DNA of 64,000 nt from Streptomyces umbrinus (GCF_030817415.1 NZ_JAUSZI010000002.1:1984001-2048000); one strand, 5' to 3'. Shown: positions 26,352 through 35,002, numbered from the stretch's first letter. Notes: a model not told the origin generated them from the letters alone. Numbers and translations: made by a program.

Positions 26352-26786
26352 TCAAGGCCTCATCGCCGACGGTTCGACGCTGTGCTGCCTCGGCGCGGTC
26401 ATCAGATACGGGCGGACACTCTTGACCAGCATCGCCATCTCGTAGCCGAGCACGGCCGCGTCGGCGTCGCGTCCGGCGAGCACGGCAAGACACGTACCGG
26501 AACCCGCGGTGGACACGAACAGCAGCGTGGAGTCCAGCTCGACGACGACCTGGCGTACGTCGCCGCCGTCGCCGAAGCGGACGCCCGCGCTGCGGCCCAG
26601 GGAGTAGAGCCCCGAGGCCAGGGCCGCCATGTGGTCGGCGCTGTCGGGGTCGAGCCCGTGCACCGACTTCACGAGGCCGTCGCAGGAGAGCAGCACGGCG
26701 CTCCTGGTGTGCGGTACGCGCTGCACCAGGCCGCTCATCAGCCAGTCGAGATCGGATGCGTGCCCGGTCGGCACATCGCTCGCCAT
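26352..26786 (-). CDS. cvnB: roadblock/LC7 domain protein (CvnB)
   Basis: The 144-residue protein is a single roadblock/LC7 domain. HASDLDWLMSGLVQRVPHTRSAVLLSCDGL starts it, and the central SADHMAALASGLYSLGR and VVVELDSTLLFVSTAGSGTCLAVLA follow family order. Such proteins dimerise and are believed to act as GTPase regulators for CvnD (MglB-like). ATG 26786 begins at MASDVPTG. The gene follows cvnA after 65 nt. Confidence 0.92.
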   Translation of the reverse strand: MASDVPTGHASDLDWLMSGLVQRVPHTRSAVLLSCDGLVKSVHGLDPDSADHMAALASGLYSLGRSAGVRFGDGGDVRQVVVELDSTLLFVSTAGSGTCLAVLAGRDADAAVLGYEMAMLVKSVRPYLMTAPRQHSVEPSAMRP

Positions 26787-26851
26787 GGGGGATCGACTCC
26801 TTGAAGTACGAAGGTCTGCGGGAGCGGAAGTGTGGGTGGGGGTGGCGTTGT

Positions 26852-29209
26852 TCATCCGGCTGGTGTGCTCCCGTCGTGCCGGGCGGTGAGGTCATGACCT
26901 GGCGCGGGCGCCGTCTCGTGCGCCACGTGCGCCTCGCGTGGTTCGTGCGCTGGGTGCGCTTCGCCTATGGGCGTTTCATCCATGTGGGCCGAGTCCCGGA
27001 ACTGGGCGTCGGCGAGCCCGATGCCGCGCTGGAACGCCGCCATCAGACCGGGGTCGTGACCGACGTGGAACTCGGAGTCCGGCCGGGGCGCGGGTCCGTC
27101 GCGCAGCTCGGGCACGAGGTGCTCCTGCGCCCGCCGTCTGGGCAGTTGCGGCTTGCTCATGGTGCCGCGCACCACACCGCCGCGCGGGGTCGGGGGCGTG
27201 ACCGTGTTCTCGGCGACGAACCGCCGGTCGCCGGGACGGATACCGGGCACGGCCTCCGCCGGGTTGGCCCGCGTCTCGGCACCGCGCACCGGGAGCGGGG
27301 CCGGAGCACCACCGTTCACGACCGACAGCCCGCCCGGCGCACTCTCCCGCCCCGGCTGCGCCGGCACGGCGGTCCTCATGCCGTGGGCGTCGTGGGGCGC
27401 ATACGACGCGGCTTCGTGAAACGACGCCCGCGGTACGTCGCCGGAGGCGCCCGGGACCACTCCCGGTACGGGGATCGGCGTCCCGTGGGAGGGAGTCCCG
27501 TGGGCAGGGGTCCCATGGGCGGGAGTCCCATGTGCCGGCGCCCCATAGGCAGGCGTCCCGTGAGCCGGAGTCCCATGAACGGGGCTCCCATGTGCGGGCG
27601 TGCCATGTGGTGGCGTGCCATGGGCCGGTGTGTCCTGCCCTGGCATGCCGTGGCGAGGCGTACTCCTCAGCGGCGGCTCGTGTGTCGGCATGCCATGAGA
27701 AATCGCGGCTCCGTGTGTTGAAGAGCCGTGTGCTGCAGTCCCATGTACCGGCGCGGCGTGTGCTGGCGCCCCGGGGACCGAACCACCTTGCGCCGAGGCG
27801 CCTTGTGTCGAAGCAGCATGTGCCGAACCGACATGTGCCTGACCACCATGCGCGGGACCACCACGAGCACCCGCACTCGCCGCCGCCCCCGCAGCAGCGC
27901 CTCCCGCCGTGACCTCCCGCGGAGACCCAACCCCGGAGGCAGCCCCAGAACCAACCGGGGAACCAGCCCCCGCATCGGCCCCGCCCCCGGCCGGCTGCTT
28001 CCCCTCCGCCCCCAGCAACGCCTGCGGCACGACCAGTACGGCCTGCACGCCACCGTAGATATTGGTCTGCAACCGCACCACGATCCCGTGCCGGCGCGCG
28101 AGTTGGGAGACGACGAACAGCCCGATGCGGCCGTCCTGCAGCAGACTCGCGACGTTCACCTGATCGGGGTCGGCGAGCAACGCGTTCATCTTGTGCTGCT
28201 CGGCCAGCGGCATCCCGAGCCCGCGGTCCTCGACCTCCACGGCGAGCCCGGACGTGACCACGTTGGCCCGCAGCAGCACTTGGGTGTGCGGCGCCGAGAA
28301 CACCGTGGCGTTCTCGACGAGCTCGGCCAGCAGGTGGATCACGTCGGCGACGGCGTGCCCGCGCACGGTGCCGTCGATCGGCGGGACGAGCTTGACCCGC
28401 GAGTACTGCTCGACCTCGGCGATCGCTGAACGCAGCACCTCGGTCATGGAGACCGGGTTGCTCCACTGCCGGCGCGACACGGCCCCGCCGAGGACGGCGA
28501 GGTTCTCGGCGTGCCGCCGGATACGGGTGGCGAGGTGGTCGACGTGGAACAGACCCTTGAGCAGGTCCGGGTCCTCGATCTCGTTCTCCAGCTCGTCGAG
28601 GATCGAGATCTCGCGGTGCACCAGGGACTGCAGGCGCCGTGCCAGATTGACGAAGACCTCGACCTTCTGCTCGCTGCCCGCCTGGCTGGAGAGCTGGGCG
28701 GCCTGGACGACCGCGCTCACGGCGCCTTCGTGGGCGCGCGCCAGGTCGTCCTCGAGCAGGTCGAACTCGTCGGCGTCCGAGGCGGGCCGGCCGACCGGTC
28801 GGCGCTCGGGCGGCCCCTCGCCCCGGCGCAGCGTCTCGACGAGGGCACGCAGATCGGACTGGCCGCGGGCACTGGTGCGGCGCAGGGTGCCGACGCGCTC
28901 GTGTACGGACCTGGCGGCGCGGTCGGCCGCCACGGCGGCGATCACGATGCCCGCGAGGGCGACCGCGACGGCTCCGCCGAGCACGATCCACAGCGTGGGG
29001 CCGAGCCGTGCGGGGGTCGTGCGGACGATGAAGAGCACAGCGGCGCTGGCGCTGAGGGCCACCGCGATGGGCGGCAGGACCGCGAGGCGGAGGAGCTGGG
29101 GCCGTATGTGGGTCTCGGGCTGCGTGGGGGTGGTGCGGGCGACCGGTCGCCCGTGCCGCCCGCCCTCGCGGCGGTCTGCGCGTGCGGCCGGTGCGCGAAG
29201 GTGAGACAT
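26852..29209 (-). CDS. cvnA: conservon sensor ATPase (CvnA) with His-rich repeat tail
   Basis: The 785-residue membrane sensor has two membrane helices (about 44-62 and 72-95), a coiled region, and a histidine-kinase-type ATPase domain (about 270-420). That domain has HLLAELVENATVFS as N-box and VEDRGLGMPL as G1 box. No classical phospho-accepting H-box is seen, as is usual for CvnA. Beyond residue ~430 the protein is low in complexity, and around residues 520-580 it is built from HGTPA-type pentapeptides. ATG 29209 (MSHLRAP) is chosen because earlier codons add non-conserved residues. It heads the conservon operon and should pass a membrane signal to CvnB-C-D. Confidence 0.9.
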   Translation of the reverse strand: MSHLRAPAARADRREGGRHGRPVARTTPTQPETHIRPQLLRLAVLPPIAVALSASAAVLFIVRTTPARLGPTLWIVLGGAVAVALAGIVIAAVAADRAARSVHERVGTLRRTSARGQSDLRALVETLRRGEGPPERRPVGRPASDADEFDLLEDDLARAHEGAVSAVVQAAQLSSQAGSEQKVEVFVNLARRLQSLVHREISILDELENEIEDPDLLKGLFHVDHLATRIRRHAENLAVLGGAVSRRQWSNPVSMTEVLRSAIAEVEQYSRVKLVPPIDGTVRGHAVADVIHLLAELVENATVFSAPHTQVLLRANVVTSGLAVEVEDRGLGMPLAEQHKMNALLADPDQVNVASLLQDGRIGLFVVSQLARRHGIVVRLQTNIYGGVQAVLVVPQALLGAEGKQPAGGGADAGAGSPVGSGAASGVGSPREVTAGGAAAGAAASAGARGGPAHGGQAHVGSAHAASTQGASAQGGSVPGAPAHAAPVHGTAAHGSSTHGAAISHGMPTHEPPLRSTPRHGMPGQDTPAHGTPPHGTPAHGSPVHGTPAHGTPAYGAPAHGTPAHGTPAHGTPSHGTPIPVPGVVPGASGDVPRASFHEAASYAPHDAHGMRTAVPAQPGRESAPGGLSVVNGGAPAPLPVRGAETRANPAEAVPGIRPGDRRFVAENTVTPPTPRGGVVRGTMSKPQLPRRRAQEHLVPELRDGPAPRPDSEFHVGHDPGLMAAFQRGIGLADAQFRDSAHMDETPIGEAHPAHEPREAHVAHETAPAPGHDLTARHDGSTPAG
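27475..27650 (-). repeat. 15-bp tandem repeats encoding His-Gly-Thr-Pro-Ala units
   Basis: Inside cvnA, about ten imperfect copies of a 15-bp unit follow each other, coding for variations of HGTPA. Decayed copies extend to about 27850. Period and reading frame are maintained, so the array encodes a flexible histidine-rich linker rather than a DNA element. Confidence 0.8.
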
Positions 29210-29582
29210 CGACGTCCTCGTACTGGTGCGTCGGGGCCGTGGGGGCTCCCGCGGGTTCTGCGACCGAGGCATGCGCCGAATGGGACACGCGCCATCGCTG
29301 CGCCGGTCGAGAGAGTCGAAGAATTCGGCCCTGTGTCGCTCAGCGGCCACTCACAGTAGTCGCCACCGCATCATGTGCGGTGGGCAGTTGACAAAGTCCG
29401 GCGGCCTGCGTCCCGCTCTGGTATGAGGGTTCGTACGACAGGCCGATAAACCCCTCGCACGCCCGTTCCCGTGCGCCAGTGAACCGATCAGACCTGGTCA
29501 GAAGCGGTCAGCGAAAAAAGGGCGAGGGCCGAGGAGCAGGATGCTCCTCGGCCCTCGCCGAATGCCTTCGCGGGCTTCTACG
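29210..29582. other. conservon promoter region and convergent-side spacer
   Basis: The spacer between cvnA and the hydrolase gene holds a TTGTCA element (29389-29394, minus strand) that could be a -35. Beside it is an 8-bp inverted repeat CCACCGCA/TGCGGTGG (29363-29383) that could be an operator. Near 29514-29559 is the terminator of the hydrolase gene. No gene was found. Confidence 0.45.
29514..29559 (-). terminator. Rho-independent terminator of the metallo-hydrolase gene
   Basis: A perfect 17-bp stem (29521-29537 with 29543-29559, 5-nt loop) lies just after the stop codon. On the minus strand it is followed by TTTTTT (29514-29519). This is a very strong intrinsic terminator. Confidence 0.95.
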
Positions 29583-30785
29583 TCACCCCGCGGGGACGGT
29601 TTCCGGGTCTCCGGTGTCCTCCTTGGTGTCACGCGGTGTGCCACCGACCGTCTCCTCGGCGGAGGGCCAGCCGCCCTCCGGGACGACGGCCACACCGCGC
29701 CACCAGGGCTCGGACGGGACGGTCTCCGAGGTCGGCTCGAAGGGCTCACCGGGCCGGGGCAGCGCGATCCGGGCGCCGACCGCGCGGGCGGCGGTGACGG
29801 TGCCCTCGCCGGGCTCGGCCCAGGGGTGCGCCGCGAGGTTGAACGTCGCCCAGTGGATCGGCATCATCACGCCGCTGTGCCGGCCGCCCTGGAGGTCCAG
29901 GTGGGCCCGCATGCCCTCCTCGGGCGTCATGTGGATGTCGGGCCAGAACTCGCTGTACGCGCCGATCTGGATCATCGTGGCGTCGAAGGGGCCGTGCTCG
30001 GCGCCGATGTCCGCGAAACCGGCGAAGTACCCCGTGTCCCCGCTGTGGTAGATCCGGTGCTCGTCCCCTGCCACGGCCCAGGAGGCCCAGAGGGTGTGCT
30101 GCGTGTTGCGCAGGCCGCGGCCGCAGAAGTGGCGGGCGGGTGTGGCGGTCAGGGAGATTCCGCCGACCTTCGTCGTCTCGTGCCAGTCGAGCTCGCGCAG
30201 CCTGTCCGCGGAGACGCCCCAGTGCTCCAGGTGGGCGCCGACACCGAGGGGCACCGCGAACACCGTGTCCGTACCGGCCAGGGCCTTGATCGTGGGCAGG
30301 TCCAGGTGGTCGTAGTGGTCGTGCGAGATGACGACCACGTCCACCGGGCCGAGCGCCTCCAGCGGTAGGGGCACGGGGTGCAGCCGCTTGGGACCGGCGA
30401 AGGCGAACGGGGAGCAGCGCTCACCCCAGACCGGGTCGAAGAGCACCCGGTGCCCGTCGATCTCGGCGAGGACGCTGGAGTGCCCCATCCACGTGAGCCG
30501 CAGTCCGTCGGCCGGTGGCCGGGCCAGGTCGGCGAGGGTCGTGGCATGCACCGGCACCGTGCCCGCCGGGGCGCGGCGCACGCGCTCCTCCTTGCGGAAG
30601 AAGGACCGCGCGAACTCGAGCATGGCACCGTCGGGCCGGGGAGCGCCCTCGGGATTCCGGAAGACGCCGTCCGCGTAGTTCGGCGATCTGCGGATGCGCT
30701 CCATGCGCTCACCGCTCGGATCCGCGCCGAACGCGGCGGGCCGCAGCGCACGGAGCCCGGAGCTCAGGGAACGGGAACCGGTCAC
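29583..30785 (-). CDS. metallo-beta-lactamase fold hydrolase (NAPE-PLD/UlaG-like)
   Basis: The 400-residue protein has the HxHxDH zinc motif SHDHYDHLD (His155, His157, Asp159, His160). Other metal ligands lie in ATPARHFCGRG, YHSGDTGYF and MPIHWATF, matching NAPE-phospholipase D-like and UlaG-like hydrolases. The N-terminal ~90 residues (GERMERIRRSPNYADGVFRNPE) are also characteristic of this group. The GTG at 30785 has a strong GGAGGTGCC before it. It is likely a cytoplasmic phosphodiesterase or lactonase. It is divergent from the dehydrogenase gene across paired operators, so the two may be co-regulated. Confidence 0.87.
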   Translation of the reverse strand: MTGSRSLSSGLRALRPAAFGADPSGERMERIRRSPNYADGVFRNPEGAPRPDGAMLEFARSFFRKEERVRRAPAGTVPVHATTLADLARPPADGLRLTWMGHSSVLAEIDGHRVLFDPVWGERCSPFAFAGPKRLHPVPLPLEALGPVDVVVISHDHYDHLDLPTIKALAGTDTVFAVPLGVGAHLEHWGVSADRLRELDWHETTKVGGISLTATPARHFCGRGLRNTQHTLWASWAVAGDEHRIYHSGDTGYFAGFADIGAEHGPFDATMIQIGAYSEFWPDIHMTPEEGMRAHLDLQGGRHSGVMMPIHWATFNLAAHPWAEPGEGTVTAARAVGARIALPRPGEPFEPTSETVPSEPWWRGVAVVPEGGWPSAEETVGGTPRDTKEDTGDPETVPAG

Positions 30786-30914
30786 GGCACCTCCAGGTGG
30801 AGTCGGTCTGACTTTCCATTATGGTCGCCGCCTCTGACAGCGCCGGGTCGGGCGTATGGCGGGGCGGTTTCCGCGCGGGCCATGGCGGGATCCATCGAGT
30901 ACGACATCACGTTC

Positions 30915-30934
30915 TACTGAAGATCCATTCAGTA
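30915..30934. promoter_or_regulatory. TetR-type operator 1
   Basis: TACTGAAGATCCATTCAGTA is a 20-bp palindrome with 7-bp perfect arms (TACTGAA-N6-TTCAGTA). It lies 2 bp upstream of the -35 element. Size and symmetry suit a TetR-family dimer pair. A second copy lies 48 bp downstream. Confidence 0.7.
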
Positions 30935-30936
30935 AG

Positions 30937-30966
30937 TTGACAGATACATGCAGCACTTTCGATACT
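30937..30966 (+). promoter_or_regulatory. candidate promoter of the dehydrogenase gene
   Basis: A perfect -35 hexamer TTGACA (30937-30942) is followed after 18 bp by GATACT (30961-30966), close to the principal sigma factor consensus. The -10 overlaps operator 2. The resulting leader would be about 150 nt. Confidence 0.65.
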
Positions 30967-30982
30967 GACCGACCATTCAGTA
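30963..30982. promoter_or_regulatory. TetR-type operator 2
   Basis: TACTGACCGACCATTCAGTA matches operator 1 in layout, with one arm mismatch (TACTGAC versus TACTGAA). It covers the -10 element, so binding would block initiation. The TetR gene two positions downstream is the obvious candidate repressor, by inference. Confidence 0.7.
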
Positions 30983-31120
30983 GAGGCAGCCGGTACAGCA
31001 CCGGGGCGCAGGGTGCACCCGGCCCCACGCCGGTCAAACGCTCCGAACCTGTCACCTTGTTCCCCTCGCCCCCCGTTTTCCGGACCCCCGCTTCCCAGAT
31101 CCCCGTTCCCGAGGAGCCCC

Positions 31121-32311
31121 ATGACCGCCCAGGACAGCAGCCCGTTGATGACGCTCACCTGGACCGACCACGTCACCGGCCGCCAGGGGCATCTGGTCGT
31201 CGACCGGCTGGTACGCGGTGTCTCCAGCGGCGGGCTGCGCATGCGGGCGGGCTGCACGCTGGACGAGGTCGCCGGGCTCGCCCGTGGAATGACCATGAAA
31301 GAGGCCCTGCACTACAACCCCGAGAGCCGCTACGTACCGCTGGGCGGCGCCAAGGGCGGCATCGACTGCGATCCCCAGGCCCCGGAGGCGTACGGCCTGC
31401 TCGTGCGCTATCTGCGTGCCATGCGCCCGTACATCGAGAGCCTCTGGACCACCGGGGAGGATCTCGGTCTCACCCAGGACCTCGTCGACCGGGCCGCGGC
31501 GGAGGCGGGGCTCGTGTCGTCGATCCAGGCCGTGTATCCGCTGCTCGACGACGAGGCGGCGGCCCGGCGGCGGCTGGCGGACGCGTTCGCGGTCGAGGTG
31601 GACGGCATCGGGCTCGACGAGCTGGTCGGCGGCTGCGGGGTGGCCGAGTCGGTCCTCGCGGCCCTGGACCGGGCCGGGGTCGCGTACGAGGGGACCCGGG
31701 TCTCCGTGCAGGGCCTGGGCACCATGGGCGGGGCCACGGCCCGCTTCCTCGCGCGCGCGGGGCTCAGAATCGTGGCCGTCGCCGACGTGAAGGGCACGAT
31801 CGCCAACCCCGGAGGGCTGGACGTCGACGCGCTGCTCGCCGCCCGGGACACGTACGGAACGATCGACCGTGCGGCGCTGCGTCCGGGCGACCGCGAACTG
31901 CCCGGCGACGCCTGGCTGTCCGCCGACGCCGACGTGCTGGTGCCGGCGGCGGTCTCGTACACGATCGACACCACCAACCAGGGGCGGATCACGGCCCGTT
32001 GGATCGTCGAGGCCGCCAACATGCCCGTCCTGCCGGGCGCGGAGCAGCAGCTCGCCGGCCGCGGTGTCACCGTCCTGCCGGACGTCGTGGTCAACTCCGG
32101 GACCAACGCCTGGTGGTGGTGGACCCTGTTCGGCGACATCGGGGCCGACGCGGACGAGGCGTTCGCGTACACGCGGCGTTCGATGCGTGCCCTGATCGAC
32201 CAGACGCTCGCGCGCGCGGAGGCCGACGGGACGACACCGCGGGCGGCCGCGCACGCGATCGTCGCGGACCGGCTGCCGGTGATCGCGGAGCGCTTCGGCT
32301 GGTACCGCTGA
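31121..32311 (+). CDS. Glu/Leu/Phe/Val dehydrogenase family protein
   Basis: The 396-residue amino acid dehydrogenase has the N-terminal catalytic domain with RGMTMKEALHYNPESRYVPLGGAKGGIDCDP (the two active-site lysines near residues 60 and 76). The C-terminal Rossmann domain has VSVQGLGTMGGATARFLARAG near residue 190 and VADVKGTIANPGGLD. VLVPAAVSYTID matches the family's nucleotide-domain motif, although the usual acid/amide after PAA is replaced. It should reversibly deaminate an amino acid with NAD(P). Which amino acid is unclear. ATG 31121 has GAGGAG 6 nt upstream. Confidence 0.87.
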   Translation: MTAQDSSPLMTLTWTDHVTGRQGHLVVDRLVRGVSSGGLRMRAGCTLDEVAGLARGMTMKEALHYNPESRYVPLGGAKGGIDCDPQAPEAYGLLVRYLRAMRPYIESLWTTGEDLGLTQDLVDRAAAEAGLVSSIQAVYPLLDDEAAARRRLADAFAVEVDGIGLDELVGGCGVAESVLAALDRAGVAYEGTRVSVQGLGTMGGATARFLARAGLRIVAVADVKGTIANPGGLDVDALLAARDTYGTIDRAALRPGDRELPGDAWLSADADVLVPAAVSYTIDTTNQGRITARWIVEAANMPVLPGAEQQLAGRGVTVLPDVVVNSGTNAWWWWTLFGDIGADADEAFAYTRRSMRALIDQTLARAEADGTTPRAAAHAIVADRLPVIAERFGWYR

Positions 32312-32397
32312 CGCCGCGGGCACGCCCGGCGGGAACGGTGACGGCCCGGCCGCGGCCGGTAACCGACCCTCCACCGGCGCACTCCGGGGCGACGCAA

Positions 32398-32403
32398 TAG
32401 GGT
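32398..32403 (+). promoter_or_regulatory. candidate -10 element of a leaderless TetR transcript
   Basis: TAGGGT (TANNNT) ends 6 nt before the GTG at 32410, the spacing expected when transcription starts at the first base of the start codon. There is no ribosome-binding site before the GTG. Confidence 0.5.
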
Positions 32404-32409
32404 TGCCCG

Positions 32410-33030
32410 GTGGCAAGAGTGCGGTTGAGCGTGGCGGAGCGGCGTGAGGAACTGCTGCGGGCCGCCATCCAGCAGATCGAGGGGCGGGGCGTGTCCGCGG
32501 TGCGGATCGCCGATGTGGCGACCGCGCTCGGGGTGAGCAACGCGCTGGTGCTCTATCACTTCTCGACCAAGGAGAAACTGGTCGCAGCCGCGTTCACGTA
32601 CGCGGCCGAGGACGACCTCGCCCATCTCCGCAAGCTGCTCGGCCGCCGGACGACCGCGCTGCGGCGGCTGCGGGCGGCGGTCCGCTGGTACGCGCCGACG
32701 GGGCAGGCCAAGGGCTGGCGGCTGTGGATCGAGGGCTGGGCGGTCGCGCTGCGCGAACCCGCGCTGCGAGACGTCACCCGTGACCTGGACCGGCAGTGGA
32801 AGGCCGCGATCACCGAGGTCATCGCGGAGGGCGTGGCCGCGGGCGAGTTCCACTGCCCGGACCCCACGAGTACGGCCCTGCGCCTGACCGCCCTGCTGGA
32901 CGGGCTCGCCGTCCAGATGACGGCGTACCCCGGCGCGGTGTCACGCGCCCGCACCCAGGAGTGGGTGGACGAGGCACTGGCCCGGGAGCTGGGGCTGGCG
33001 CGCGAGGCGCTGACGGCTCCGGGCGCCTGA
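32410..33030 (+). CDS. TetR-family transcriptional regulator
   Basis: The 206-residue regulator has an N-terminal HTH (RREELLRAAIQQIEGRGVSAVRIADVATALGVSNALVLYHFSTKEKLVAAAF, residues 11-62). Its C-terminal ligand domain resembles BetI-type TetR proteins (EGWAVALREPALRDVTRDLDRQW). It is 98 nt downstream of the dehydrogenase gene in the same direction and may repress the divergent promoter at 30.9 kb through the two 20-bp palindromes. The ligand is unknown. Translation appears leaderless from the GTG. Confidence 0.88.
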   Translation: MARVRLSVAERREELLRAAIQQIEGRGVSAVRIADVATALGVSNALVLYHFSTKEKLVAAAFTYAAEDDLAHLRKLLGRRTTALRRLRAAVRWYAPTGQAKGWRLWIEGWAVALREPALRDVTRDLDRQWKAAITEVIAEGVAAGEFHCPDPTSTALRLTALLDGLAVQMTAYPGAVSRARTQEWVDEALARELGLAREALTAPGA

Positions 33031-33173
33031 GGCGGCGTACCGACGCGCCACTGATTCACAACCGGGGGGCGTCGAGGTCTCATCGCCGTGACCGCCGAGG
33101 CTCCCCCGGCATCACCTGGCCGCGAGACGGTTCGGCCTCACCCACAAAGGATCCGGCGCGCCACAAAGAAGCA

Positions 33174-33212
33174 GCGGGGCTCCCCCGACATCACCCGTCA
33201 AGGAAGCCCCGC
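33174..33212. terminator. possible bidirectional terminator
   Basis: GCGGGGCT (33174-33181) pairs with AGCCCCGC (33205-33212) around a 23-nt loop, in the space between the convergent TetR and SGNH genes. A partial direct repeat (33101-33116 and 33180-33195) lies in the same spacer. No T-run is present. Confidence 0.4.
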
Positions 33213-33309
33213 CCCTCCGCGGACACTCGGGCCACAGGCCGAGACCGCCGGTCGAGCCGCGGCCCGCCCCGCCCCTTCTGGCCCCGAGGACCCTCAGGCC
33301 CTCGGACCT

Positions 33310-34128
33310 TCAAGCCACCGGCTCGATCCGCATCTTGATGTCGCCGGGCGACAGGCTTCCCTTCGCCACCACGCGGTCCCCGGAGGACTCCCCGCGAAGG
33401 CGCCGCCCGATCCACGGCACCAGGTACTCGCGCGCCCAGTGGATGTTGTCGCGCCGCATTTCGAGCGTGCCGCGCGGAGGCAGCGGCGGCCACGGCTGGT
33501 CGGGGTCCGCGGGCACTTCCAGGCCGAGGACCTGGCCGGCGCGCAGGGCGACCTGCGTGTGCCCCTCGGGCGACAGATGGAGCCGGTCGCCGTCCCAGGC
33601 CCGCCGGTCCTGGATGGTCTTGAGGGACCACAGGTCGAGCACGGGACAGCCGTACCGGTCGGCGATGGCCCGGATATGGAGGTTGTACGTAGCGATCTTG
33701 CCGCGCATGTGCTTGAGCACGGGTACGCCACGGGTGTCGAAGCCGGTGGTCACGAGGACCGTGCCGACGGCCGACGTGAGGTCCGCGACGGCACGCTCGA
33801 AGCGCTCCGCGACCTCGTCGGGGTCGGTGCCCGGCCGGATGATGTCGTTGCCGCCCGCGCAGAAGGAGACCAGGTCCGGCGCGAGTTCCTTCGCGCGCGT
33901 CAACTGGTCCTCGACGATCTGGTCGAGGAGTTTCCCGCGGACGGCGAGGTTGGTGTAGTCGAAGTCGCCCTCGGGCCGACGGTCCGCGAGAAGCACCGCG
34001 AACCGGTCGGCCCAGCCGACGAACGCCCCGTCCGGGCCAAGGTCGCCGACGCCCTCGGTGAAGCTGTCCCCCACCGCCACGTACGACCCGATCACTGATC
34101 TGTCGTCATTCTTCGAATCGTCTGCCAC
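33310..34128 (-). CDS. SGNH/GDSL-family hydrolase
   Basis: The 272-residue esterase-like protein has block I VAVGDSFTEGVGD near residue 18 with the nucleophilic Ser, and block III CAGGNDIIRPG near 91. Block V is DRLHLSPEGH near 182 with the catalytic Asp and His. There is no signal peptide, so it is intracellular. The GTG at 34128 is the earliest start; the first ~14 residues are hydrophilic and poorly conserved in type. Likely a lipase/esterase acting on small esters. Neighbours give no further clue. Confidence 0.9.
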   Translation of the reverse strand: MADDSKNDDRSVIGSYVAVGDSFTEGVGDLGPDGAFVGWADRFAVLLADRRPEGDFDYTNLAVRGKLLDQIVEDQLTRAKELAPDLVSFCAGGNDIIRPGTDPDEVAERFERAVADLTSAVGTVLVTTGFDTRGVPVLKHMRGKIATYNLHIRAIADRYGCPVLDLWSLKTIQDRRAWDGDRLHLSPEGHTQVALRAGQVLGLEVPADPDQPWPPLPPRGTLEMRRDNIHWAREYLVPWIGRRLRGESSGDRVVAKGSLSPGDIKMRIEPVA

Positions 34129-34241
34129 ATCGGGCCATGATTCACCTTCGGGTGTGAGCTACGCGACCGTAGGAAAGGGTTGACGGGCGGTGAGATAAGC
34201 CACTCGTCAAGTGTTGGTCAATCCCGGAATAAGGGGCTCGA

Positions 34242-34961
34242 TCAGGGACGTTGTCGCAGCTCCCGCACCCGGAAGTCCGTGATCCTGAAGTGACTCCACA
34301 CGGTCCGGAACGCGAAGTGGCCGCTCGTGTACGGCTCTTGGTCCACGAAGTCGAAGACGAGCCGCCCGTTGTTCCACCACTGGACCGTCGAGCCGTTGGA
34401 GACGATCCGGACCCGGTTGGGCTCGTTCGCCGCGAGCAGCGGCTCCGTGTAGTCGAAGACGAGCGGCCGGACGCCCGCCTCACCGACGTAACGGCGCAGC
34501 CTGGTCGTGGTGTTGGAGTTGGCGCCGTATCCGGCGTAGTACGTCGTGAGGTGGTCGTACTCGTCGAGCGCGCCGCCGCGGTGCGTGGCGAAGAGGTCCT
34601 CCGGTGAGCGGACGTCCGTGGCGTTCCAGAAGTTGTTGAGGTCCGAGACCCGGTCGTTGGCGCCGCCCGCCGAGACCGGTGTGGCGGTGTATTCCAGGAC
34701 GTACGGCCCTCGCAGCCTTCGCTTGAACCAGACCGTCGCGCCGCTCGGCACGTCCATCTCCAGAACGCCCTGGGACGCGGTGACGCTGCCGCCGTCCTGC
34801 AGCTCTGTCGCCCACTGGCCGAGGCCGTGCCGGAAGTCGTCGCGGGCGATGAGTCGCCCCGGACGGTACCGGGCCGCCGCGCTCGCCGTCTGCGTGGGGA
34901 CCAGCGCGGCGAGTGCGACACCGGTGGCCAGGGCTCCGAACGTTCTGCGTGTGGTCGTCAT
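34242..34961 (-). CDS. Tat-exported DUF6250-like beta-sandwich protein
   Basis: The 239-residue protein starts MTTTRRTFGALATGVALAALVPTQTASAA, a twin-arginine signal with a TRRTFG motif and an AxA cleavage site near residue 28. The mature part (DDFRHGLGQWATELQDGGSVTASQGVLEMD, then NNGRLVFDFVDQEPYTSGHFAFRT) is a concanavalin-like sandwich resembling DUF6250/DUF1961 families linked to rhamnogalacturonan or other polysaccharide breakdown. It is predicted to be secreted folded. A LacI-type operator precedes it. Family assignment is from memory of sequence style, so moderate. Confidence 0.75.
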   Translation of the reverse strand: MTTTRRTFGALATGVALAALVPTQTASAAARYRPGRLIARDDFRHGLGQWATELQDGGSVTASQGVLEMDVPSGATVWFKRRLRGPYVLEYTATPVSAGGANDRVSDLNNFWNATDVRSPEDLFATHRGGALDEYDHLTTYYAGYGANSNTTTRLRRYVGEAGVRPLVFDYTEPLLAANEPNRVRIVSNGSTVQWWNNGRLVFDFVDQEPYTSGHFAFRTVWSHFRITDFRVRELRQRP

Positions 34962-34991
34962 GAAGACCTCCAAGGCATGGAAGACGCATAG

Positions 34992-35002
34992 AAAGCGCTT
35001 GC
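34992..35002. promoter_or_regulatory. LacI/CcpA-type half-palindrome upstream of the Tat-exported protein
   Basis: GAAAGCGCTTG contains the palindromic core AAGCGCTT. It resembles operators bound by LacI-family sugar repressors and lies ~31 nt upstream of the ATG at 34961. It suggests induction by a sugar. Confidence 0.5.

Larger units (their letters stand above)
30786..31120. other. divergent promoter region with paired operators
   Basis: The 335-bp spacer contains a near-consensus plus-strand promoter flanked by two 20-bp palindromes (listed separately). From 30990 to 31120 a C-rich untranslated leader leads to the dehydrogenase ATG. No gene is visible. Confidence 0.6.

Noticed and set aside
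27475..27850. Regular repeats that could suggest a CRISPR array
   Set aside because: The period is 15 bp, without unique spacers, in frame inside cvnA; it encodes HGTPA units.
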